Shown: piece by piece, positions 9,031-16,688 of the stretch
How positions within the stretch are numbered: position 1 is the first letter of the stretch
Layout: every line of letters starts with the position of its first letter
The notes under the pieces: model-generated
Told to the model about the DNA's origin: nothing
Seen by the model: only the letters and a program-made list of their open reading frames with translations
The model's database searches: none
Position numbers and translations under genes: made by a program
Assembly: GCA_947587615.1 (NCBI GenBank)
Contig: CANPYC010000020.1
Location: 1 to 36,718, forward strand
Length of the DNA: 36,718 bases
Origin: Candidatus Gastranaerophilales bacterium
GTDB taxonomy: Bacteria; Cyanobacteriota; Vampirovibrionia; Gastranaerophilales; Gastranaerophilaceae
Direction: 5' to 3'

Positions 9031-9849
9031 ATGTCACAAGATTTTATTAATTGCACAACCAGTTTACAACATCAAAGCTACAAAGTGAACGACAGACAAG
9101 GCGGTATAAGTGCAGGATTGTCTCAAGAAGCAACAGGATATATTGATACCGCAGCTGCAAGAACTATTGAAAACAAGTACAATGTATTTAACGAATACGG
9201 ATTAATGCCCGAAAATGGAATGGATTTTGTTGACGGCATATTTTCAGAATATTTGCATGGAAATAATCCAAGTATAGTATATGTGCTTGAGACAGATGAA
9301 AACGGACAGGAAGTTAAAAAAGAATCATCCCGCACATATCAGTCAGACGATGGAAGATTGCAAATGGCGGAATTTGCCGGTGATTCAGATGATGATCTAC
9401 CGCAAATCATGGTGTCCTATGATTCAGACGGAATTAACGGCTTTGACAGAACTGCAACTTATGAATTTCATGAAGGTTTTGGATATATAAAAACCGAAGA
9501 AACATTTGATGCAGATGGCGATGGTACAAATGAAGTTGTTTTAAGTAAAGACTATGATATAAGTAAAGAACAAGGCACCAGTAAAGCGCCAAACCCTGAT
9601 TATGGGTTCTTTAGCGGAATTGCAAACTTTGCTAAAAACTTTACCGGCGGAGAAAAAACACCAAAAGAAGTTGAAGTAAATTATACACGTTATCACATGG
9701 ATTGGACGGTAACAGCCGAAATTAATGCTGATGATGCAGGATACAATCCTCATACTAAAGATCATTTTGAATACGTAGAAATAAATGATTCCTACGGTTG
9801 TAACGACCCGCAACAAGCATATACCGTATGGGCAAATGATTTAAAATGA
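9031..9849 (+). CDS. Unrecognised protein with aspartate-rich calcium-type loops
   Basis: This 272-residue protein has no signal peptide or membrane segment. The ATG is preceded by GAAGGA at a good distance. I do not recognise the family. Two Asp-rich loops, DSDGINGFD (near 137-145) and DADGDGTNE (near 168-176), resemble calcium-binding loops of EF-hand, dockerin or FG-GAP type proteins. The rest is rich in Asp, Glu, Asn and Tyr with few hydrophobic stretches, as in extracellular or cell-surface proteins. It has the same acidic, loop-bearing character as the LysM protein at 1441-2574. It stands alone and ends at a strong bidirectional terminator. Confidence 0.75.
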   Translation: MSQDFINCTTSLQHQSYKVNDRQGGISAGLSQEATGYIDTAAARTIENKYNVFNEYGLMPENGMDFVDGIFSEYLHGNNPSIVYVLETDENGQEVKKESSRTYQSDDGRLQMAEFAGDSDDDLPQIMVSYDSDGINGFDRTATYEFHEGFGYIKTEETFDADGDGTNEVVLSKDYDISKEQGTSKAPNPDYGFFSGIANFAKNFTGGEKTPKEVEVNYTRYHMDWTVTAEINADDAGYNPHTKDHFEYVEINDSYGCNDPQQAYTVWANDLK

Positions 9850-9888
9850 CGGACATTAAATAATTGAAGAATATGATTAAAGATTTAT

Positions 9889-9924
9889 AAAATAACAGTC
9901 GTATATTGATGCGACTGTTATTTT
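9889..9924. terminator. Bidirectional terminator between convergent genes
   Basis: AAAATAACAGTCG (9889-9901) and CGACTGTTATTTT (9912-9924) pair perfectly over 13 bp with a 10-base loop. The stem has T-rich flanks on both strands. It serves the plus-strand gene ending at 9849 and the minus-strand regulator ending at 9942. Confidence 0.8.
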
Positions 9925-9941
9925 GATTTGTATAAATTATA

Positions 9942-10610
9942 TTACAGTTGCGCTTTTAGTACAAATTTGTTTTTATTATAGTCTATAAGTCCTTCGTTTT
10001 TTAATTTTGAAAGCTCAAAAGACATAGCACTTCTATCTATATTTAAATAATCGGCGAGTTCTTGTCTGTTGAATTGAATTTCAAAAGAATTGCTTTTGTT
10101 TTTTATACTTTCGTTTGATAAATAGGTTAAAAGTTTATCTCTAATTGTTTTTTGAGAAATGTTTTCAATTTTTTCAATAAGTTCGATATTCTCTTTTGAA
10201 ATTATATTAAATAAATTTCTAATTAAACCTGCATGATGAGAACAAGCATTCTGACACATTCTTGAACATTTTTCATAATTTAAAACCAAAACAAGCGAAT
10301 CGCTTACGCTAAGCGCATTGATATTAGATTCAACGCTGCTTGAAGCAACTAAAGAAAGACCGATATTATTATTCTGATAAAGCTTTTGAATAATCATTCT
10401 TCTGCCCCAATAGGTTTCTTTTTCAATATTTACTTCGCCGTCTAAAATTAAAAATATCTTTGAAATAACATCCCCTTGACGAATTATCATATCACCTGCT
10501 TCATATTTCTTGACATAAGCATTGAAACATTTAAGCATTTTCTCAAGTTCAAAATCGGTCATTCCATAAAAAAGAGGTGAATTTTTAATTTTGTGGTAAT
10601 ATTTTTCCAT
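9942..10610 (-). CDS. Crp/Fnr-family transcriptional regulator
   Basis: This 222-residue regulator has an N-terminal cyclic-nucleotide-binding-type beta-roll (IIRQGDVISKIFLILDGEV) and a C-terminal winged helix. The recognition region is RQELADYLNIDRSAMSFEL. A central cysteine/histidine cluster, CSRMCQNACSHH, resembles that of clostridial Crp/Fnr proteins linked to oxidative or nitrosative stress and may sense a redox signal (inference). The start at 10610 (MEKYYHKIK) is chosen because a longer reading would run through the divergent rubredoxin gene and code for unrelated sequence. It is divergent from rubredoxin and the glycyl-radical gene, with a palindrome 16 bases upstream of its ATG. It probably controls both units. 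Confidence 0.88.
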   Translation of the reverse strand: MEKYYHKIKNSPLFYGMTDFELEKMLKCFNAYVKKYEAGDMIIRQGDVISKIFLILDGEVNIEKETYWGRRMIIQKLYQNNNIGLSLVASSSVESNINALSVSDSLVLVLNYEKCSRMCQNACSHHAGLIRNLFNIISKENIELIEKIENISQKTIRDKLLTYLSNESIKNKSNSFEIQFNRQELADYLNIDRSAMSFELSKLKNEGLIDYNKNKFVLKAQL

Positions 10611-10625
10611 AGATTTTTCTTTCTT

Positions 10626-10641
10626 TGTTGTAATTACAACA
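10626..10641. promoter_or_regulatory. 16-bp perfect palindrome, predicted operator of the Crp/Fnr regulator
   Basis: TGTTGTAATTACAACA is a perfect palindrome in the 86-base spacer between the regulator and rubredoxin. Its centre (10633.5) is at -41.5 if the rubredoxin transcript starts 7 bases after the TATACT box at 10663-10668. That is the class II activator position of Crp/Fnr proteins. No good -35 box is present, as expected for an activator-dependent promoter. The half-site TTGT..ACAA differs from the FNR (TTGAT) and CRP (TGTGA) half-sites. Confidence 0.65.
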
Positions 10642-10662
10642 GAAATGTTGTTAAAAATAGTA

Positions 10663-10668
10663 TATACT
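10663..10668 (+). promoter_or_regulatory. -10 box of the rubredoxin/glycyl-radical operon
   Basis: TATACT matches the -10 consensus at 5 of 6 positions. The bases where a -35 would be (about 10640-10645, CAGAAA) do not match, so activation by the protein bound at the palindrome is likely. The predicted leader is about 22 bases and contains AAAGGAG. Confidence 0.5.
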
Positions 10669-10696
10669 AAAAACATAAAATTGAAAAGGAGATAAT

Positions 10697-10855
10697 ATGG
10701 CAAAATATATATGCGATGTATGCGGTTATGAGTACGACGAAGATTTAGGCGACCCTGATAACGGTATTTCAGCAGGCACAAGATTTGAGGATATACCCTC
10801 CGATTGGGTTTGCCCATTGTGTTCGGTGGGTAAAGAACAATTCAGCAAAGTTTAA
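10697..10855 (+). CDS. Rubredoxin
   Basis: This is a 52-residue one-iron electron carrier. The four iron-binding cysteines are in YICDVCGY near the N-terminus and [11 protein letters not shown] near the C-terminus, with the aromatic and [13 protein letters not shown] elements of the family between them. The usual CPLCGVGK is CPLCSVGK here. The ribosome binding site AAAAGGAGAT is directly upstream. Rubredoxins of anaerobes pass electrons to rubrerythrin, superoxide reductase or flavo-diiron proteins that remove oxygen and peroxide. The partner is not in this window. The next gene, 36 bases on, is a glycyl-radical domain protein, so the pair looks like an oxygen-exposure response unit. Confidence 0.93.
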   Translation: MAKYICDVCGYEYDEDLGDPDNGISAGTRFEDIPSDWVCPLCSVGKEQFSKV

Positions 10856-10891
10856 TACGGTAAATAAAGTAGTAAAAAGGAGATATTAATC

Positions 10892-11137
10892 ATGGCAACA
10901 CAACAAGAAGAAAATCTAATCAGCTTATTAGACGGTTATGTTGAAAAAGGCGGACATCATCTTAACGTTAACGTATTCAACAGAGAAACATTGTTAGACG
11001 CACAAGCTCACCCTGAAAAATACCCTCAATTAACCGTTAGAGTTTCAGGATATGCTGTTAACTTTATTAAACTGACAAAAGAACAACAAGATGATGTAAT
11101 CTCAAGAACATTCCATGCACAAATGGGTTGCTGCTAA
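10892..11137 (+). CDS. Stand-alone glycyl-radical domain protein (GrcA/YfiD-like)
   Basis: This 81-residue protein is nearly the same as the C-terminal tail of pyruvate formate-lyase: [33 protein letters not shown] and [14 protein letters not shown]. Gly53 in RVSGYA is the radical-bearing glycine. In E. coli the 127-residue YfiD/GrcA replaces the tail of PFL after oxygen has cleaved the enzyme at the radical glycine, and it is controlled by Fnr and ArcA. This version is shorter, lacks the GrcA-type N-terminus and looks more like a cut-off PFL tail. It ends in Gly-Cys-Cys, which I do not expect. A GGAGAT site precedes the ATG. Role as a PFL spare part is inferred from homology and from its rubredoxin/Crp-Fnr neighbours. 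Confidence 0.9.
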   Translation: MATQQEENLISLLDGYVEKGGHHLNVNVFNRETLLDAQAHPEKYPQLTVRVSGYAVNFIKLTKEQQDDVISRTFHAQMGCC

Positions 11138-11194
11138 AATATAGTAAATACAATTTAGCAAATACAATTAAATACAATTTAATTAAAATTATCT

Positions 11195-11230
11195 AAAGCG
11201 CTTTTATTCTTTAATCTAAGAGCGCTTTTT
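11195..11230 (+). terminator. Terminator after the glycyl-radical gene
   Basis: AAAGCGCT (11195-11202) pairs with AGCGCTTT (11221-11228) across an 18-base loop and is followed by T's. It may also stop tyrS transcription from the other side. Just before it lie three near copies of AAATACAATT (about 11147-11180). Confidence 0.65.
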
Positions 11231-11331
11231 GATTTGCAATTTAGCTAAAAAGTTTTAAGTAAAAAGTTCAGCAAAAATATTTTAGTAAATTTTAATAGTC
11301 TTTAGCTAACAAATAAGCTATCCGATTTAAA

Positions 11332-12543
11332 CTAAACAAAAACTTTAAGAAAAATCTTCTTTCCTTTTTTAATTTTAATTCCCTTACTTAATTCTTCTTT
11401 AGAATAATTAGCTTCAATTGAGTCTGTTTTTTCTCCGTCAACGCTAATACCGCCTTGTGAAATTAAGCGTTTAGCTTCACCCTTGCTTGAGCAGAGTTTT
11501 GTTTGAACTAAAATATCAACAAGAAGAATATTCTCATCCTCAATTGTAATTTTTGCTTGAGGAATGTTTTCATCATCATCCCCTGAAACAAAGAGCGCTT
11601 TTTCTGTATCTTGCGCTTTTTTAGCTTCATCCTCGCCATGAACAAGAGCCGTTAATTCAAAGGCAAGAATTTCTTTTGCCTTGTTAAGCTCTGAACCTTG
11701 CCAGTGCTCCATTTTTTCAATTTCTTCCAAAGGTAGAAAAGTTAGCATTCTGATACATTTTAATACATCATTATCTTCAACGTTTCTCCAATAGTGGTAA
11801 AATTCATAAACGGAGGTTTTGTTTTTATCGAGCCAAACGGCACCCGTTGCGGTTTTACCCATCTTTTTACCTTGCGAATTTAAAAGAAGATTAATTGTCA
11901 TTGAATGTGCGTCACGACCCGTTTTTCTTCTTATTAAATCAGACCCCGCAAGCATATTAGACCATTGGTCATCCCCTCCGAATTGCAGGTTGCAATTGTA
12001 GTGAGAATTTAAATAATAAAAGTCATAAGCCTGCATAATCATGTAGTTAAATTCAAGAAAACTGAGCCCATGCTCCATTCTTTGTTTATAGCATTCCGCT
12101 CTTAACATATTATTAACCGAAAAACAAGCTCCAACTTCTCTTAAAAGTTCGATATAATTAAGCTTTAAAAGCCAATCGGCATTATTAACCATAATTGCTT
12201 TATCGTCGCCAAATTCAATAAAGCGCTCCATTTGTTTTTTAAAGCAGGCGCAGTTGTAATCAATTGTTTCTTTGCTCATCATAGAGCGCATATCAGACCT
12301 GCCCGAGGGGTCTCCTATGTGTGCTGTGCCGCCGCCGATTAAAACAATCGGGCGATTTCCCGCAAGCTGTAAGCGCTTCATTAAACAAAGCGCCATAAAA
12401 TGTCCGACATGTAAAGAGTCTGCCGTCGGGTCAAAACCGATATAAAAACGAGCATTGCCCGAGTTTATTAATTCTTTTACCGTATTCAAGTCGGTAATCT
12501 GGGCAATTAATTGTCTTTTTTGAAGCTCGTCAAATATATTCAT
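11332..12543 (-). CDS. tyrS: Tyrosyl-tRNA synthetase
   Basis: This is a 403-residue class I synthetase that charges tRNA-Tyr. The HIGH-type signature is HVGHFMAL in the N-terminal Rossmann fold (PTADSLHVGH). The KMSKS-type loop is KKMGKTATGAV near residue 230. The tyrosine-binding region is QFGGDDQWSNM. The C-terminal S4 RNA-binding domain is visible as TKLCSSKGEAKRLISQGGI. Length fits the bacterial TyrS family. It stands alone between the convergent glycyl-radical operon and a 560-base spacer. I looked upstream for a T-box leader and saw none. Confidence 0.96.
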   Translation of the reverse strand: MNIFDELQKRQLIAQITDLNTVKELINSGNARFYIGFDPTADSLHVGHFMALCLMKRLQLAGNRPIVLIGGGTAHIGDPSGRSDMRSMMSKETIDYNCACFKKQMERFIEFGDDKAIMVNNADWLLKLNYIELLREVGACFSVNNMLRAECYKQRMEHGLSFLEFNYMIMQAYDFYYLNSHYNCNLQFGGDDQWSNMLAGSDLIRRKTGRDAHSMTINLLLNSQGKKMGKTATGAVWLDKNKTSVYEFYHYWRNVEDNDVLKCIRMLTFLPLEEIEKMEHWQGSELNKAKEILAFELTALVHGEDEAKKAQDTEKALFVSGDDDENIPQAKITIEDENILLVDILVQTKLCSSKGEAKRLISQGGISVDGEKTDSIEANYSKEELSKGIKIKKGKKIFLKVFV

Positions 12544-13064
12544 TTAAGTATTCCAAATATATACTGTTATACAATTCATTTTTTTAAATTTTAGCTCAAA
12601 CATGTATTAAATACAAATTTATTTATTACATTGTTTCAAAATTGTTTTAATTGCGATTTTGCGCTTGCAGATGAGTTTTTAAAGTTTTAATCTTTGTTTA
12701 AAGGGGCTAAGTCTTAGTTTTAGAGAGTGCTTTGATTTCTGAAAATTTATTCAATATCGCAAATATTATTCAATGTTATAAAATTCTAAAAGTGTGAAAA
12801 TGTTGGGTAGGATTTATATTTAACTAATACATTTTTTAGCTGAATCGGTTTAATTAAGATTTTCCAAATTTAAATTAAAAACCACTTTCCTTATGCCGAG
12901 TTATTGTGAGTGATATCTTGGCAATCTTAGAACTTGAACTAAATTATCCTATGAGTTATTTTATTTCTGTTTCTTGCTTTTATAAATGCCTGAGAGCTAT
13001 CTTGCTTGCAGCGAGCGGGTTTTACAACAACGTTATGCTTAATGCGGTAAAAAAGAATTTTAAT
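12544..13064. other. AT-rich spacer between tyrS and the methyltransferase gene
   Basis: About 520 bases lie between divergent genes. One 61-codon GTG-started reading frame (12906-13091) has no ribosome binding site and no recognisable features. I see no T-box, tRNA or other structured RNA. The sequence presumably holds the tyrS promoter. Confidence 0.5.
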
Positions 13065-13092
13065 TTGATTTCAAGCTATTTTAATATATAAT
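13065..13092 (+). promoter_or_regulatory. Predicted methyltransferase promoter with a near-absent leader
   Basis: TTGATT (13065-13070) and TATAAT (13087-13092) are 16 bases apart. The inferred +1 at about 13099 is only 3 bases before the GTG start at 13102, and no Shine-Dalgarno sequence is present. Confidence 0.45.
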
Positions 13093-13101
13093 TTTTTTAT
13101 A

Positions 13102-13959
13102 GTGAAAAAAATCAAAAATAAAAAATGTTACCTATGCGGAAGCGATAACATATTTGAAACGGATTACAAAATCAGAGATAGCAAAGCCTTAAATGTTTTA
13201 AAGTGTGCCGAGTGTTCTTTATTATTCCTGTCTTCGTTTAATCACATAGATAATGATTTTTACAGGCGGGGAGAAATGCACAAAGCAAAACTTACTCCCC
13301 AACAACGGCTTAAAATATCACAAAAAGACGATAAAAGAAGATATGAATTTTTAAAGCCGACGGTTAAAAATAATTCTTTACTTGACTTTGGCTGCGGGGC
13401 GGGCGGTTTTTTAGAGCTTGTTAAAAATGATTGTTCAAAAATTGCGGGTGTTGAAAAAGAAGAAGTTTTGAAAACTTTTTTAGTGAAAAACAATTTTAAT
13501 GTTTATGATGATATTAAAAATGTTGAAGAAAAATTTGATATAATTACAATGTTTCATGTTTTTGAACACTTGAAAAACCCTAAAGATACAATAAAAGAAA
13601 CGCTAAATTTACTTAACGACAAAGGTCAAATTATAATTGAAATTCCAAACGAGGATGATATTTTAATTTCATTGTATAACTTAAAATCATTTATAAATTT
13701 TACTCATTGGAGTTGTCATTTGTTTTATTGGAGAGAAAAAACAATAAAAAGATTGTTAAATGATTTAAACGTTAAAATTAACTACATTAAACCGACCCAG
13801 CGTTATGGTTTAAATAATCATCTTTATTGGCTGATTAAAGGCGAAAGAGGAGGCCATAATAAATGGAAGGTAAACAGTTTTCTTAATCGGCTTTATATAA
13901 ACTTTCTAAAGTTAATTCATAAAACCGATACTCTAATAATAAGTATCTCGAAAAAATAA
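13102..13959 (+). CDS. SAM-dependent methyltransferase with N-terminal zinc-ribbon-like motif
   Basis: This 285-residue protein begins with two Cys pairs, CYLCGSD and LKCAECSLLF, that look like a small zinc ribbon. A class I methyltransferase fold follows, with motif I LLDFGCGAGGFL near residue 96 and the later motif IITMFHVFEHLKNP. This architecture (Methyltransf_23 type) is frequent in surface-glycan clusters and secondary metabolism, but no such genes are adjacent, so the substrate is unknown. The GTG at 13102 is chosen because the first cysteine pair lies only nine residues in and no later start would keep it. It has no ribosome binding site. It converges with the small gene at 13964. Confidence 0.85.
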   Translation: MKKIKNKKCYLCGSDNIFETDYKIRDSKALNVLKCAECSLLFLSSFNHIDNDFYRRGEMHKAKLTPQQRLKISQKDDKRRYEFLKPTVKNNSLLDFGCGAGGFLELVKNDCSKIAGVEKEEVLKTFLVKNNFNVYDDIKNVEEKFDIITMFHVFEHLKNPKDTIKETLNLLNDKGQIIIEIPNEDDILISLYNLKSFINFTHWSCHLFYWREKTIKRLLNDLNVKINYIKPTQRYGLNNHLYWLIKGERGGHNKWKVNSFLNRLYINFLKLIHKTDTLIISISKK

Positions 13960-13963
13960 TACT

Positions 13964-14170
13964 TTATAATTTATTAATATTTTCAAGAAAGACCTCATCA
14001 AACAAAAAATGCCTCTCCATTGCTTCTTTTATCTGTTTGTCGTTTGAATTTATGTCTATCGAATTATCGTTTAAATATTCATTGATTAACTTTACAAGTT
14101 TAAATTTGTCAAGTTCGTATTCTTTGTTTTTAAACGCTATTTTAATTGTATTAAATGTTTTTTGGGGCAT
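13964..14170 (-). CDS. Small hypothetical protein
   Basis: This is a 68-residue Asn/Lys-rich protein (MPQKTFNTIKIAFKNKEYEL start). It has no recognisable domain, signal peptide or membrane segment. GAGAAG stands just before the ATG, which gives some support. It ends 4 bases from the convergent methyltransferase. Predicted to be mostly helical. It could be a real gene or chance. Confidence 0.45.
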   Translation of the reverse strand: MPQKTFNTIKIAFKNKEYELDKFKLVKLINEYLNDNSIDINSNDKQIKEAMERHFLFDEVFLENINKL

Positions 14171-14287
14171 AACTTCTCGCTATTTTCTATATATATAATT
14201 TATATTGTCAATAATTAAAATAAAATATTTTAATTATTGTATATTACATTTATAATATCATGATAATAATTAATTGCAAACATTAAA

Positions 14288-14322
14288 AATAAAGAGCCTT
14301 GAAAAATTAAAGGCTCTTTATT
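14288..14322 (-). terminator. Strong terminator ending the lar/tat cluster
   Basis: AATAAAGAGCCTT (14288-14300) and AAGGCTCTTTATT (14310-14322) form a perfect 13-bp stem with a 9-base loop. On the minus strand it is followed by TTTTTAATG. It lies 29 bases after the nikMN stop codon. Confidence 0.85.
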
Positions 14323-14350
14323 AAAACAACTTATTGTACTTACTTGCAAT

Positions 14351-15232
14351 TTATTTGCAGCTTTTTAATTCCGTTAAAATTTTACACATTAAAAATGCAA
14401 AACCCATAACCAAAGCAACCGCCAATAAATTATTTGTTATAATTAATCCTAATTTATCTTGAATTAAATTTGATAAGTTGTATATTGCACTTTGTGCGCC
14501 AAGGGCGATTGTATCAGCTTTTAAAAGTGCCCAATCCAGCCCGTCGGGTTTTGTTGAAGCATAGTTTGATATAATGCCCGCTAAAATTAAAGTAGCTAAA
14601 AAAAGCGAGGTGTTTATTTTCTTTAGATTAAATTTGTTAAAGCTATAAACAATAAATGCACTAAATATACCTTCAATAATTCCTTGGGGCAGGTGTGATA
14701 TTTGTAAGAGCGAAAATATTTGATAAGAATTATTTACAGTATTTGATAATATTATTTCAACTGCCGCAAACAATGCTCCAAATTGAACCGCAGCAAATGA
14801 AGAAGCTAAGCAGGCAAGAAAATTATTACTTTTTAAAGGTTTATATATTAAAGGATAAACGACAAAACAAGGAATAAAACCCATATTAAAAATATTACAT
14901 CCTAAAGCCGGTAATCCGCCGTCATTGAAAAATAATGCTTGAAGGGTTAAAATTAAAGCCATTGACAAAAAACCGAGATTTTTCCCAAGTAAAATCGCAA
15001 GCAAAACCCCGCCAATTATATGTACACTTGATTGCATAGCAGGAATTGAAAAATTAATCATCTGAAGCGCAAAAACAAAAGCAATTAAAACCATTGTTTT
15101 AATGATATCCTCTTTTTTAAATTCGTTCTTTGCGTTCCTAATTGCCCGAATTGCCCAAATTGTACCAACACCCATAGCGCCACCCATAACAGCAGCTGTG
15201 TAGGGACAAATAATTGAATTACCTAAGTGCAT
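14351..15232 (-). CDS. Nickel ECF transporter substrate subunit NikMN (LarMN-like)
   Basis: This is a 293-residue polytopic membrane protein of the CbiM/NikM family with a fused NikN (PDGLE) domain. The N-terminus MHLGN keeps His2, which with the N-terminal amine binds the metal in NikM. Family motifs are SSVHIIGGVLLAILLG and FFNDGGLPALGCNIFNMG. The C-terminal part has KPDGLDWAL, the PDGLE signature, between two membrane helices. Cobalt and nickel subunits cannot be told apart by sequence alone, but the neighbouring larB and larC point to nickel. The energising subunits (Q and O) are not in the window. The ribosome binding site GGAG overlaps the end of larC. It is last in the cluster. Confidence 0.85.
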   Translation of the reverse strand: MHLGNSIICPYTAAVMGGAMGVGTIWAIRAIRNAKNEFKKEDIIKTMVLIAFVFALQMINFSIPAMQSSVHIIGGVLLAILLGKNLGFLSMALILTLQALFFNDGGLPALGCNIFNMGFIPCFVVYPLIYKPLKSNNFLACLASSFAAVQFGALFAAVEIILSNTVNNSYQIFSLLQISHLPQGIIEGIFSAFIVYSFNKFNLKKINTSLFLATLILAGIISNYASTKPDGLDWALLKADTIALGAQSAIYNLSNLIQDKLGLIITNNLLAVALVMGFAFLMCKILTELKSCK

Positions 15233-15235
15233 ACT

Positions 15236-16027
15236 TTACTCCTTATTAACTTCTATTTGCATAACTCTTAAAATCGGATTTTTATAGTTTCTTTTTCCTG
15301 CTCCATAGCCGATTTTATTAATTGTAAAGCTATCGGGCAGTTTGTTATTCTGCTTATATAGGGCAGCGACAATTGCAGCTCCCGTCGGAGTTATCATCTC
15401 ACCGATATTTGAGGTTATTTTTATCGGAATTTTATACTCTGATACAATCTCACAAACTGCAGGAACAGGTACGCTCAATAGCCCATGCTGACACATAATT
15501 TCACCGGAGCCCTCTGAAAGCGTTGAAAAATAAACATTATTCGGGTTCAATTCACAAAATAAAACACTAAATGATAAAATATCAACAATTGAATCAATTG
15601 CGCCGATTTCGTGAAAATGTATATCTTTAATATCTTTTCTGTGGACTTTTGATTCGGCTAAAGCTACAATATTAAAGATTTTTTTGGCAAGAACTTTCGC
15701 TTCATTAGAGCAGGCTGCTTTATTAATTATACTTACAATATCATCCAAGTTTCTATGGATATGGTGATGCCCGGGGTGATTTTTATGGTCATGTTCGTTG
15801 TGGTGTTCGTCATGGTGTTCTTCGGGGTGCTTTGGTAAAATCACGTTAAAATCAGTTGCATGGATTGAATTAATCAATTTATCCGTAATTTCATAACTGA
15901 ATTCATTTTCTAAATTCAAAGAACTCAAAGCTTCATCAAGCTTTTTTCTATCCGCTCCCAAATCCAATAAGGAAGCTACCGCCATATCACCCGATATTCC
16001 AAAATTACAATCAAAATATAAATCCAT
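15236..16027 (-). CDS. larC: LarC N-terminal domain (LarC1), nickel-pincer cofactor nickel insertion
   Basis: This 263-residue protein matches the first domain of LarC (MDLYFDCNFGISGDMAVASLL; FHEIGAIDSIVDI; TPTGAAIVAAL; GYGAGKRNYKNPILRVM), the CTP-dependent enzyme that inserts nickel into the pincer cofactor of lactate racemase. A His-rich loop at residues 67-91 holds 12 histidines, as in other LarC, and probably binds nickel. Full LarC is about 400 residues; the second domain (LarC2) is missing. In Lactobacillus plantarum LarC2 is reached by a programmed frameshift. That cannot happen here, because nikMN begins 3 bases after the stop and no LarC2-like sequence follows. LarC2 may be encoded elsewhere or the protein may work differently. 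The larB stop TAG abuts the ATG. Confidence 0.88.
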   Translation of the reverse strand: MDLYFDCNFGISGDMAVASLLDLGADRKKLDEALSSLNLENEFSYEITDKLINSIHATDFNVILPKHPEEHHDEHHNEHDHKNHPGHHHIHRNLDDIVSIINKAACSNEAKVLAKKIFNIVALAESKVHRKDIKDIHFHEIGAIDSIVDILSFSVLFCELNPNNVYFSTLSEGSGEIMCQHGLLSVPVPAVCEIVSEYKIPIKITSNIGEMITPTGAAIVAALYKQNNKLPDSFTINKIGYGAGKRNYKNPILRVMQIEVNKE

Positions 16028-16688
16028 CTAAGCTCCTGTAATTAATATGTTTATTTGATTGGCGCAATAACCCGCACTAAAACCGTTATCAATATTAACA
16101 ACGCTCATTCCTTCAGCGCAAGAATTTATCATTGATAAAAGTGCGCTAATACCGTTCATTGAAGCCCCGTAACCAACGGAAACAGGTAGCGCTATAACGG
16201 GTTTATCAACAAGCCCTGTAATAACACTTGCTAAAGCGCCATCCATGCCTGCTGCAACTACTATTACATTACATTTTCTTATTTCATCAATGCAATTTAA
16301 GAGTCTGTTGAGTCCTGCAATGCCGATATCAAAAAATTGTTTTGTGTTGCTTCCGTAAAATTGCGCTGTTTCATCCGCTTCAAGAGCTTTTGGAATATCA
16401 CCTGCACCTGCCGTACAAATTGCAACAAGACCCTTTTTTTTCAATAGGTTTTTGAATGAGTGTTATAACTTTTGAAATTTTATTATAGTTTAAATTTTCA
16501 AATTTATCTTTTAAAAAATTATACTGTTCAAGGCTTGCTCTTGTACCTATTATATTTTGAGAATTATCATAAAACTTTTTAAAGATACTATAGAGCATTT
16601 CGTTTGTTTTACATTCGCAAAACACAGCCTCAGAATATCCCCGCCTTTTTAATCTGTCTAAATCAATGTTAATAAAATCAGAGCTCAT
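16028..16688 (-). pseudogene. larB: LarB (pyridinium-3,5-biscarboxylate mononucleotide synthase), interrupted by one frameshift
   Basis: LarB carboxylates and hydrolyses nicotinic acid adenine dinucleotide in the first step of the nickel-pincer cofactor. The gene is in two frames. The 5' part (16688 to about 16440) encodes DLDRLKRRGYSEAVFCECKT and the N-terminal half. The 3' part encodes GLVAICTAGAGDIPKAL, VVAAGMDGALASVITGLV, LPVSVGYGAS and MSVVNIDNGFSAGYCANQ, the conserved PurE-like catalytic domain. The frames join at eight A's (T-run 16434-16441); seven A's would restore one 219-220-residue protein. The needed shift is +1 (or -2), not the -1 of a classical A AAA AAG slip. It may be a sequencing error, a mutation, or slippage during transcription. 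The start overlaps the previous stop (ATGA). Confidence 0.85.

Noticed and set aside
10626-10641. NtcA, FNR or CRP consensus site
   Set aside because: The palindrome has TTGT-AATT-ACAA. It does not fit GTA-N8-TAC, TTGAT-N4-ATCAA or TGTGA-N6-TCACA, so only a family-level assignment is made.
9942-10817. Longer form of the Crp/Fnr gene starting near 10817
   Set aside because: The extra N-terminal part is antisense to the rubredoxin gene and has no resemblance to the family; the ATG at 10610 fits known proteins.
12544-12905. T-box or other riboswitch upstream of tyrS
   Set aside because: I could not find the conserved T-box sequence or a terminator/antiterminator pair on the minus strand.
12906-13091. 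61-codon GTG-started ORF upstream of the methyltransferase
   Set aside because: It has no ribosome binding site and no domain, and it overlaps the predicted promoter of the methyltransferase.
15232-15240. Programmed frameshift from larC into LarC2, as in Lactobacillus
   Set aside because: nikMN begins 3 bases after the larC stop and no LarC2-like sequence is present in any frame.
16434-16444. Programmed -1 frameshift at the A-rich slippery run in larB
   Set aside because: A -1 shift leads into a frame without LarB sequence. The conserved second half lies in the +1 (or -2) frame.
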